Assembly (NCBI GenBank): GCA_031308135.1
Contig: JAHLJT010003656.1
Span: forward strand, 50,576,421-50,640,420
Direction: 5' to 3'
DNA: 64,000 nucleotides
Source: Acheta domesticus
Taxonomy: Eukaryota; Arthropoda; Insecta; Orthoptera; Gryllidae
Shown here piece after piece: positions 10,501 through 22,800 of this stretch. Made by a program: the position numbers and the translations under genes. The notes under the pieces were generated by a model. The model was given only the letters and a program-made list of their open reading frames with translations. It was not told the DNA's origin and did not search any database. Position 1 is the first letter of the stretch. Every line of letters starts with the position of its first letter.

Positions 10501-13500
10501 AACGAATTAGTTTTATGTGCCTAGGAAACACAGACTAAAAATTAGTTTAATTAACTTTATTTCTAATAAAAGGGAGACCAGAGCTGACTGGTTTTCAGTT
10601 TTATGCATCAGGCACGTTGAAGTCCGAGATTTGTGTCGCGTGTTTTTCTACATCTAATGAACATCACAGAAGTCTTGATCAGTTCAACAACGGTGGAGTA
10701 CCGATCTCAAATGTTTTAGAGCTTGGAGAGCAATATTTTCTAGGATCATTAACTGTCTTCTTTTTTAATTTATTTACTTTCCTGATGTAACTTATTATTT
10801 GGTAGGAGCCATGCCTTCCTGTGTCATTGGCTTCCAGTGCTTTACGTATAAATTTATGTTGTACAATTTGTGTTTTATTAGTGTGAGTTTTAGCAGCATC
10901 AGACTAGTATATAGGAAAACCATATATCAAAGTGGGTCCACTTATTGATGTATGTAAACGCAGTGAACATTCATTATGCATTGGAAATTCAGAAAAAAGA
11001 AGTGATTTAATTTTTAGAATTTTTATACTATTTTTTATGCGCGCGGCCTTTTTTTAAATATGAGTCATGCCCCACGCTTGGGAAAGCCAAAATTTGCGCG
11101 CGGCGTTTCTTAATAAAAGTGAACACGTGTATGTATATATATAATATGTGTGAGTGTATATATATATAATATAAGTGAACACGTGTATGTCTATATATAA
11201 GTGAACATATGTATTACACGTTGGGTTAGCTCAGGAATGTTTAGTACACCTAATTGGCCCTTTCAAGGAATTGGGTAGTTGTTTGGAAGAAAACAAGTTA
11301 GCATTACTATAATACACAAAATGTAATGTTCCAAAACAGAGGAAAAGAAAAAGAAAATTTGTTAATAAAAAGAACTTTGTTGAGTTCGTTTAATACAAAT
11401 TTACATAAACTTAAAATCTTCGATAACAAAATAAGCCAAATCGTGGCTATGAAATTAGCAGTATGAATTTCTTATTGATTGTTAACAAGAGTTCTTTCCG
11501 TTTTATTAAGGAGATCTATGAGCTTAAATACGAGCGGCAGCTCTTTTGAGAAAACTTCGCATTTTTCCTTCATAAACAGTCTTCAATGGTCCGATTAAAA
11601 TAAGTTGGGGTAAGATCGTAAAGCCAGTGTCCAGCAAGAAAAAGAAAAAACTTTACTTTGCGAAAGTCTGTAGCACCACTAGTTTCCAAATTAGTCCGTT
11701 TCCATTAAAACCAATTTAAATTACATCTCATATAATTTATATTTGATGCAACATTAGGAAAATTATTATCGTTTTATTGTTATACATTTTGTTATTCTGT
11801 TTGAATACACAAATATGGTCGTATGTAAAAATATCTTGTGCTGAAATATTTGTTTTCAATTTACAGGTCGCCATCATAAAGATGATGCTGGAGATGAAAA
11901 AGGTAACATATTAAGGCGGCGAATTATAGTTACGTTGTTGGAGAAGATTCAAAAATACTCCTTTCTGAGTTTTTGTCAAAAAGGAAGATTCTGTAAATGA
12001 CTAGTATTAAGACTGTTAGCACACTTCGGCGGTAGTATCTACTGTTAACATTAAATATTGAAGAAAATATCCGCGCTATCTGTGTCTGAGCGAAAGAAAA
12101 CCGGTCACCGTTCTTTCCATTATTCCAGTTTATTTCATATTAGGTTTTATTCAATTATTCAATGCGTGTACGAAGCAAGTGTATTTCGCTCCGCTGCGAC
12201 GCGCTAAAAAGTGCGGGATTACGGAGAATTTAGCACCATGGAGTTTCGAAATCGCGACAAAGACCTCACATAAACGATTCAACTCCCATTGTATTATCCG
12301 CGCACATTTTCGTAAGCCCTCACTTCGCTAGTTGCGAGAAAAGGGAGGGTTTGGTTGTTTCGACGACAGGACTGTTATATCAAACCTGTCGCTAGTTTCT
12401 CTATGTAAAATAATTTCTATTATACGGGAGAGAGCATTTCTCATAATGAGATTTTATGAACAACGGTCGTTGCTAACATTTTTTTCTTAATTCAACCAAT
12501 GTTAGTGAGTGGCGGAGAGGTAGGTTTTCCAGGGCTCAAGAAAACGTGGGGGTGTAATAGTCCTACCCATATGGTTCAGCCGTTGCGTTTCACATAGTCT
12601 GCGTTCGCAACGTCAACAAGAAGAAGCTAATTGCTTCGAAAGTAGGCAATGCTGGTGCGTGGGAGGTGAAGCGCTCTCTCGGCCATCTTATTTTGCTATT
12701 TAACGTCGCATCAAATCTAAGTCATTAGCAACCACTATTGAATTTTAACGGTATGGTAATTGTGAAGCTGACATGATATGGTGATGATAGGGGTGAAAGG
12801 ACGAACACAAATACAACCATACCCGAAACAGGACTCGAACCCGCGGTCCTTCGGTCCGAGATCGCTACGACACTACTCTCTTAGCGATGTCGACCACCGA
12901 GAATAGGTTCGGCCATCTCCGAAGTAGTATCGAGAGAATAATCTTGAAACAATTTTTTGTTACCTCTGTAATGCAGTCGGCGGTTTTTGAGAAAAAACGA
13001 ACGTGAGACGTTTGAATTCAACGCCCTTTGCTGTTAATTTATCCCAAAGAATAATTATAATTGTTTATATTCCAGATTACGCGCCAAATTTGAATTATTG
13101 TGGCCGTCCTAGTGTGAACACATTTTAATAAAATTTAATCTCAATTCATCTAATTTTAGTTCTACAGGATAGTTGTGTAGGATTTTTATTTCTTTAAGAT
13201 TATCAAGTACATTTTTAGAAAAAAATGTAGTTCTTGGGAGTGACTTTGCTGTTGACATCATTTAATTTTTTCATAGTAACAATTTGATAATGATCCTTCT
13301 TTCCATTATGAAGTAATTTATCTTGAGATACGCTTTTTTTAAAAATGCTAGCATGTGTTGGATGTTTATAAACGTGCTGCAGTATATAGTGCGCTTCATC
13401 TAATGTGTATATGTAATTTTGACGAGAAACAGATTCCAAAATCAACGTGGATGCGGGAAACAATTGGACAGTCCGAGTAGTGATTTTAAAAAAAATTAAA

Positions 13501-13950
13501 AAATTCCCCCATATCTTAAAAAACATCATATATGGGAGCGAAGTAAACCAAACATACACCTCTCTTGCTTAAATGCATTGAAAATAATAGAATGACGCGT
13601 GTAACACATTTTAACACATGTACTGAAGAATAAATTGTCTCTGGTAAGAAGTTATCTTTAAGAAACTTTCTGCAATAAAAATTTTATAAGAAAGAAGCAA
13701 AAGAAAAGACATTAATTTTCTTTCGAAATTAGCCAGATCCAACCGATACTTCAAATAAATTATAAGACAAATATAAATAAAATAATTACTTAAGACCTCT
13801 ATTTCTCATTTCGCCATACCGATCTAAACTTGCTACTTATATCAATGTGAATGTGACGTTAAATTTGTATTTTCTCTTTCGCAGGTTCCGGCAAGAAACG
13901 TGACAGGCGTGCTAAGGGTAAAGTACCCGCATGACCAAAATGTATTTTTG

Positions 13951-14008
<58 letters not shown>

Positions 14009-14305
14009 CACACACACACTTTATTACGCCATACCGAAAGCGGTAGCTCAGTGCATCAACTGATGCCACTGTAGTGCCACCGACCGGGAGGTCGGAGGTC
14101 GAGTTTCGACTGCGGAAGGATTTTCGACGATAGCTTTTCAGCTAGGTCGAATTCAGTCGCTGTCTGGAGGAGAATTCTAACGGACGGCTGCTCTGATCGG
14201 TAGTTTTCCGTGGTTTCTCCCATCAACACCAGGCCAATTGCCAGAGCAGTACCTTAAACACGGGCCACAGACCACCTGCGATCTTTCTTTCGCGATGCTC
14301 ATCGC

Positions 14306-14348
<43 letters not shown>

Positions 14349-17300
14349 CAGGCACTACACTACCACACATGCCGGGAGACTGGTCTGGAGCTGAGAGCTT
14401 GTCCCGGCTGGGGCGGTTTATAAAATGTATTAATATTAAAAATGTAATGAATAGTTATGAGTTTTATACTTCCTTCTTCAACTTCTTAAATAATAGAAAT
14501 TTTGAGGGTGCAAAAGACTGTCTTCTCGATGCAGCACACAGTGCTCCTACGCGTCCGTTTATGTTACTCAAATAGGCGCGCCCACCCGAAGGTTAAATTG
14601 TGTGAAAGAACATCCTAAAACGAAGGCTGAGAATATCTCGTGGACCTCATTTCTTTTGTACTAAATAATTCCAAACTTTTTCGCCTGCAAATTGAACTAG
14701 ATAATCTCACGTAATATTTGTTTGGTGCTACATGTGTGATTATTGTTTTTGTTGCATAATTTGGAAGAGGTTTTTTGTTGTTTGCATGTACGCCTATGTT
14801 CGTAAACATCCAAAGAATCTTATGTGTTGATCAAGTTTACTTTCATATTACAAGCTCCCGTCATGGAAGTGATGCTGGAGGTCGATGAGATATTATACGC
14901 TACATTTTAGCATAAATTTACCTAAGATAATTTTCAGATTTATAGGACTAGAATGCACATTTCTTTACATCTTTTCAAGAAAAAACATGTAGTTGGCAGG
15001 GACTTTCCTGTTGTCATCAATTAATTTTTTGCTTTGAAATAATTGTATTAAAGATTCCACCTTCCTTGATAACACTATTTATTTTGATACAAATGTCCTT
15101 GAATATGACACACGACGCAATGCAGAATGATATTGTTCATTTATCATGTGACTTGCTTCTTGTGTGAGCGTGATATGTGATCAAACTTAAACTTTCTATT
15201 TTGCGCAGGTGACGGTAGAAAAAGTCGTGACGACCAAGGTAAAGTACTATCAATATCACAGTGAAATTTACAGCAATTTTAGCTTTACGGCCTGCAATGT
15301 ACCATACTAATTCAGTTTAATATGACACACGATGCAATGAAGAACTCTATTGCTCATTTTTTTATCTAGCTTGCTTCTTGTGTGAGCGTGATATGTGATA
15401 AAACTTAAATTTTTTTTGCGCAGGGGACGGCAGAAAACCTAGTGACGACAAAGGTAAAGTACTATCAGTACTACAGTGAATTTATAGCAATCTTAGCTTT
15501 ACGGCCTATAATGTACCTTCGTAATCGTTTTGGTATGAAGAATTGTCATGTACATTTTCTCAGAAGTATTGAACTGGGGAATATCAAAGTTGCGACGTCA
15601 ACAACTATTCTAGTTTATTTTGTCTTCCATGTTTAAGTAGGGAGTCACTTTTTTCGTGTATATGTCTTTTATTTTTAGAAGTTATTTTAACCCCAATAAT
15701 TGCGCGAATCAAAGAGTAAAACTAAGAGCCGGAAATCAATATAAATTCTAGTTAGTCATCATTTCAGTCAAGTTTCACGAAAAGATGAACATATTTAGTA
15801 TAATTTATTTGGATTATACTCAATATTAGGAAAATTCACGTACAGTGAGTGTCAAAAGCATTGGAATCCTTTAAAAATCTGAGAATATGAATATGTTTTA
15901 CATATAAAATATGATGTAAATGGCACATTTTCAGCGGAATTAAATACATTATATATAATAAAGTTGCTGCAGTAAAAAATGAAGTACAGAAAATTGAGAA
16001 ACCATAAATAAAAGCTCTTAGAAAAAGGAAGCCAAAGGTATTGGAACTGCTGAAGTATTTGTTCGCCAAATGTCACTATGGAGCGTAAAAAAAAATTCAC
16101 AAGTAATGAATAGAGAAAAGTAAATCTTTGCTTGTTTAAAAAATGAAGATCTTTGAGAAAAATCGGATCTGTGGAAAGATCACACACTACAGTGTTTAAT
16201 GTAATTGACAGGTACTGTGTTCGTAAAACAGTGATGAACAAACGCAGAAGTGGACAGCCACAGTTGCTGAATGATGTGACACAAGAAACTTTTTCGCCAG
16301 ATATACAAATCTTGGGGCTCCAAACCTTGCTTCTGGAGTACACATTTCTCCAAGTAGGGTTCGCTAAATACAAAGAAACAATAGGTACCATGGTCTTGTG
16401 GCACGTAGGAAATTCTGGCTCAATGACATCAACAGAAAAATATGGTACCAGTTTCCATATAATAAATATGGTACTAGTTTATTTTTACTTATGAAAGTAA
16501 ATTTAATATTTTTAGCGCAGACAAGAGATTATGACGCAGAGGAAGAGGAACTCAGAATTTCACGAGGAGAACCTCCAGTAACAGTGAAATGCGGAGGTGG
16601 TTCTGAATTCGGTTCTATTTCACTTTATAAATGGTACAATGGATCGTGCAATGTAAATCAATATTGTGCAAAGTGAACTACCCAACAATGCTGAAAAAAT
16701 GGGCCTCAAAGAGGATTTCATTTTTCAGAAGCAGAACGATCCAAAACACAGAGCTTAATCCAGAAAAATGTGGATCCTTTATATTACACCGTGATATCTA
16801 ACAACGCCACAACTATATCTAGATATTAATTCTATTAAATATTTATGAGATATTTTGGAGAAAAAACTACAAACAGACCGATTTTGTACAAACATTTTCT
16901 TAAGCGCACACTCTAGAAGGAATGGGACAGTATCTTGCCACCTATAACGACAAAGCTCGCAGAATTAATAGAAGCCAAGAAGCCAAGAAGTCTAGAAGCC
17001 ATTATGAGTATAAACGCCAAAGAACACCTCTCCAAATATTAATTTCTTTAGATATACAATTTTACTTAATTTTCAACCGCCGATCATGTGGCTCCTGCAA
17101 TAATTTGGCTGCTGTTTTTGCGTACGAATGTTTACAAACTTCGTTTTTTTTCAGCAAGTTAAGTTGTCTTTGTTTTCTCATATCAATTATAAAATAGGCT
17201 GTTTTCAATGTGATCTAAAATCTTTAATTTGTGTTTTATTTTACACCTTAAATTGATTCATTGTCTGAAAATTCTTAGGTGTTCCAAGACTTTTCATTCT

Positions 17301-19846
17301 CGCTGTATATCATACCGAAATCAATGCTCTGATTCCAATGCTCGGAGCCCACATTTAATGTGCAAGAGGAAAATCGTCTGCGGTCTTGTGCTTCAAATTG
17401 TTTTCAAAATAGTGGAAGAGTTCAATTAAATGGACAAAGAATAGAAAGCAATGAGCTTTAAATTTCATTTAGAGTCAATTTTCCCTTGGCATGTAGGTGC
17501 ATTAAATCGTTTACAATAAGACGTAAATAAGTTAATTTTCTATTAGAATACTTTTCAATACTTCAAGGGACATAGAACAGTTTCAAAATGTCACTTCTGT
17601 TATTTCTTTTTTTACATTTATTTCTTCTTGTTCGCCATATGTTTTCAGAGCATTGAAAAATACATTATATGGACAGTCGTTATGGACACTGAGTTACCTC
17701 TTTAACAGGATTTATGAAGTCACAATTTAAGAATTGGAAGGATGTTGTAAAGCTAAAAAAATGGAAAAGAAGAGAAAATAAAATTACGGAGGATGAAATT
17801 TATCTTTAGTAAATTTGAAATTAATTCCAAGAGGAAAAGGATAAGTTTTTCCTAGATTAAAAAATTCTGCGTGATGTAATGAACAGAGTGTTCGAAATTT
17901 GAGACTATAATTTTTAATAAAATCATTTATTTTTTGAAATAACATGAAAGTGACGCGCTACAGTGAAAAAATCAACATGGAAAGAAAGAGTCCTCACCCA
18001 GTAACTGTTGAAACAACTGACTAGTACAATCTCAGAAAGACTTTAATATTTGATCTCATACTTTTTCGACGATGCAAATAAGCAGATAAAAATGCTATTA
18101 TCATAAAATTGTGACGCGATAGAAAAAAAAACATTTCAGATCTGAAATCAGCACACCCGTCTTAGGGTTGGTACACTTGATTTTCTCAAGTAGCAAAATT
18201 ATTGTTGAACAGTGTAATCTATGATATTTGCTATGTTATTAGCCTCAATAAATTTGGTTATATATTTTGTTGACGTTTTTGATTGCAAACTTGTGTGCAT
18301 TTATAAATCTTATCATAATATCTTTTAAGCGTTTACATCATGTATTTTTTTATTTTACAGGTCCTGACCACAAAAGTATTGCTGAAGGTGAAGGTAACCA
18401 ACGTTTTTAAATTATTTTTGAATTCTTCATAATTCAAAGTTTCACAGGATTGGAATGATCTTTCTCCGATTTTGCATAAAAAGTTTTTTTTGTTGTCAAA
18501 TACTTTGTGGAAGGCATCATCCAATATGTTTCATTGAAATTATACAGCAAAGAAATCTCCCTACTTGATACTATTTTGTTTTGAGAGAGATTAATTTTCA
18601 TAGATATCAACGTGTTTTCCGAGAAAGTTTTTAAGTATAGAGTGCACAATGTCTAATTCGTATACGTACTAGTTTTTACGTGAAGTAAATTTTAAAAATC
18701 GAGGAGGATCTGGGAAGGAATTATGCTAAACACAGGGACAGATTTTCGTGATGTAATTTTAACATTGCAAAGTCAAATATCGCTATCGTAGTCTCGTTTT
18801 ATAATTAAGATATAAAGGTTTGTGGGCAAGTTGCTTCAGTAATTCTGGTGACCGAACTACGCCAGCTGTACACGCGCAAACTAAGGACACATCTTTCGAC
18901 TGTTTGTATTGGACATGTGTCCGTGAACGGGATTATTTTCCAAAGACTTATCTCATTGGACCGGGATAAGATTCGCTTTGAAGGAGTGTTTTTGGAAACA
19001 ATCATTTTGGGTATTTAAAATCTCCAAGAAGTTAACAGTTTATGAATTTGACACATTTCCTATTTATAAATTGTGATGCTACAACAGTACATATTTTCTC
19101 GCTCTTAGTAACAGTTACGTAATATTACTATAGTTTAGTCCGAATTATCACATGACAGTCATCACTACATAACGTAGAACATTAGGTTCAAAACGAATAT
19201 TATTTTCAAGCAAATATGAATCTATATTTGACAAAGAAAACTGCGTTTCATACAGCTGTAAAATGTCAGCAATAAGACGGAATTCTTAGCAAATTCAACT
19301 GCAGAGTCGGGAATGCCATTGTCGTATTCCAATCTGATATTTCCCGAAGCCTCGCTACTGCACCAAGAGAAATTAGAATTTGCAAAATTACGCTACAATA
19401 TTCACACTTTTTAAAAGAACTGATTTTCATTTTCTCGCACTTACTAACGTAAGAAGAGAAAGCATTCTAATCGTCTGCCGGAAAACGGCCAAATTTCGAC
19501 ACAAAAACTCTTATTGCTGACTCCGAGAGAGTGGATAAATCCACATGCTAAATATAGAAAAAATTCTCTAATGCCTGTGACACATTGTAACACGAGGCAC
19601 GTCTCATTTTATTGTCTAAACCTAGATTTACTTCCTATGTAAATGGGGTCGTGATAGGAAATTATATTTAATTTTTTTTCTTTTGCAGATGGCGAAAAGA
19701 AAATTCCTTATGACAGGGGTAACGTACCACATCTAACAATGTGAAATATATAGTAATTTTAGCGGAATTCTACAAAGATAATGCGTTCCTCCTCATTTTC
19801 TATTTTTTTCTGAAGAAATATCATCTTAAATAATATCCTTATTCTA

Positions 19847-19897
<51 letters not shown>

Positions 19898-22800
19898 ATT
19901 GTTACACTAGGGGACAAGTTTCTTGACACCTCCAGGATGAAAATAGGTAATTTCAAAGAAAAAGTTTCTAACACGCATGGTTCAAAAGATATGAACATAT
20001 TTAGTACTTAAAATAAACTAAATTCTACACTAATCTGTATTGTCACGACGGATTATATTACTACAAAATGTTATGAGCATGATTCATTTTATGTAAGAAC
20101 AAGTTAAAAATGGAATAGGCACATTCGTGCAATAATATGAAAACATCTTCGAAGGAGAAATTTCCTTTTCATTGCTTAAAATTCTTTGCGCCTTGGTCAC
20201 TTACTCTTGTATTCTTGTTTACTCTCTCTGACCAAGAAGCTAGCAATAAACTTCCATCATTACAGAATTAGTACGTCCTTGGTATATCATCTCCATTGTA
20301 ACAATATCTTGATAAAAATGTTCACCATGTTCATCACTAACATCACCCAAATTCTGCCGAAAAAATTAAGATGAGAATGAAGAAAACGAATTTTCAGAGA
20401 TATTCTATTCCTCATATTTTTGTAGCTTTCTAACCACGTGCCATGTGAGCAATGTTTTATAAATGTCTTCCTTCTTTGACCCGAGATATGCATGCACAAC
20501 TCTCTTAAAGGATTGCCAAGTTGATAATTCAATGTCTCGCAATTTTTCTTCCAATGTTTCATTTCAGCATGAGTTTTATGATTTGCGAGCTGACGAAAAT
20601 TCATCCTTCGATTTGTATTACTCATCCGTGGAATTATTTAACTCGTTTGAAACAATATTTTGAAGAATCTATAAACAATTTCCAATGTTTATGGGGAAAA
20701 CGGGTTCAGTTTCATCACAGTTTTCTTCACGATTTATTTACCATGTTTCTGGGGGTACACGCACCAGTAATTTATCGTGTGACACAGGTCGCATGGCAGA
20801 AAAATTATTTAGATAATTGATCTGGACAATTCATGTACTATCTTTATCATGAGAAAGTAGCTGTCATTAAAATGGTGTGTCCACAACATATGTACAGTGA
20901 ATGACGATTTTGAGTTTTCCAAAAAGAACTACGTATTTCCATACAAAGTTCGTTTGTAAAGGTGACATAACGCTGATGAGCAGAACATGATTTTTCCCTG
21001 ATCACAAAAACGACAGTCAAAGCATGTAGAAAGCGGAAGTTGTGTAATTTCATATATTTTTCCGGATAATTTCGCGGATTTTTTGGCGAATTTGACTATA
21101 TGAAACCCACATAATAGTAATAGATTAATGTGTTTGAGACAAAGCAGACACAATCTTGAGGCTCACAGTTCCGCATGACACCGACTGACCCACACTGTGC
21201 CACCCCAACAGTTGGATACTTGTATACTTGCGATAAGGTAAGGGGCTAAAATAATTTCTTTCGGTGACCGATGCGCAGTAGGAAATATGAGGAAGCATTG
21301 GTCTTCCTTTCAAAATATCTACACTAAGACACCTACAAGACCATTAAGACTTACTCCTAATGGAACGCAACTACCTGACTCGGGAATAAAGACCCCTATC
21401 TTCAAATACAGTAGGTAAAAAAAATCAGGAAAGCATAATTTTGTCGGTATCTCATAAAAGGTTGCATAGTCGAACCGAACAATTATTTCATTTTTAAATA
21501 TATTTTATCCTGATTGATTCCATACATCTTACAGGTGCAATTTAAATGAATTTGCAATTGGTAGCAAAATACAGTACGATTCGTATAAAGATACGGTATT
21601 ATTTATATTACGGTATATTTAAAAACTGTGACGCGATATGACGTTTTTATTGTCATATTCGTAATCTACTCATAAATTCAGTACGTTTCGCACTCTACCT
21701 TCCTGGAGGTAAACATCAAGCTCCCTAATGTATAAGTATTATTATTATATTAGTATATTATTATTATTATATTAGGGGCCGTCCATAAATTATGTAAACG
21801 CAAATTTGAGTATTTTCAATACCCCCCTTCCCCTTGTAACGCCTTTCCCTAACTCTATGTAACGCAGCGCTAATGCTACCCTCAGACCCCCTCCTCCCCT
21901 TTAGCGTTACATAATTTATGGATGACTGATTATTATATTCATTATTATTATTATTATTCTTATCTTATTAGTATTACTATTATTATATTTGATTCAGTAA
22001 CTTCATTTTTATGAATGGACACTCCAGACGTTTTTATGGAACCAAAGTTGCACATTTCAAAAATCTTTCAATAAATTATAACAGTATAATCAGGCGTGAG
22101 ATAACAAATATTTGTTATTTGATACAATTTTTAACATGAAAATTATCATTTAAAATGTATAATTAAAAACACAAGACACCGTGAACGAATGAAGGAAAGC
22201 ACAGAAACAAAATCAAAGAAGAAATAATTGCACCAAGAACTTTTTTATTCGTGGTGTAATCTTAGTTACGTTCTAAACTCACTGGTTTCTTTCATGAGTC
22301 ACAGCGTATTTTTTTCGGATTGGTATATAAGCTCATAAACAGTTCTCAGCGCTCTTGGTTTATTGCGAAAAAGATGTTCTTTGTCAGAACTTCTTTATCA
22401 AATTTATTAGCACTGATTTAAAAGAATATGTCAATTATCTCTTCACGTCGAAAGAAGACAACGTCTTTTAATAAACTCTTTTACATTACTGCCGCATGCA
22501 CAGTCGCTGAAGTTATACAGCTTAAACACAGGGAGAATAGGCGGATAGGAGATACAATAGAAAAAACAATCACATGCACATTCTAGCAAAGTGAGAATTA
22601 TTACTCGCAAAGTTCTAGCATTTTGGAAAATTTCTAGAAGGCAAAAAAGCACGTTTGGTGGTTCAATCACTCTGTAAATATTCCCGGTTCAATTACGAGA
22701 TCATTTATCTCAATGCGTTTGTGCATTTACAGCGAAAGCAGAATACCGTACGGAAAAAGATTTAGATGACGCTGAAAAAAGCTGGGGCATCTTAGAACAG

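Larger units (their letters stand above)
15104..15530 (+). repeat. tandem duplication carrying exons 7 and 8
   Basis: The block TATGACACACGACGCAATG... from 15104 recurs from 15321 (TATGACACACGATGCAATG...), followed in both by GCTTGCTTCTTGTGTGAGCG, a GCGCAG acceptor, a 30-nt exon, and GTAAAGTACTATCA. The exons are 215 bp apart. The donor-side intron match continues through TTTTAGCTTTACGGCC or its equivalent. Confidence 0.9.

Noticed and set aside
16512..16676. Coding exon after AGCGCAG (TRDYDAEEEELRISRGEPP)
   Set aside because: Lies inside the Tc1-like element and matches its transposase (TVKCGGGSEFG region).
18135..18171. Microexon between ATTTCAG and GTACACTT
   Set aside because: In-frame TAG in phase 1.
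8276..19718. Homology to schistosome micro-exon genes
   Set aside because: Only the architecture is similar. No signal peptide and no sequence resemblance that I can see; the window is arthropod-like.
21536..21560. Further type-E microexon after ATCTTACAG|GTGCAA
   Set aside because: In-frame TAA after two codons and no donor.
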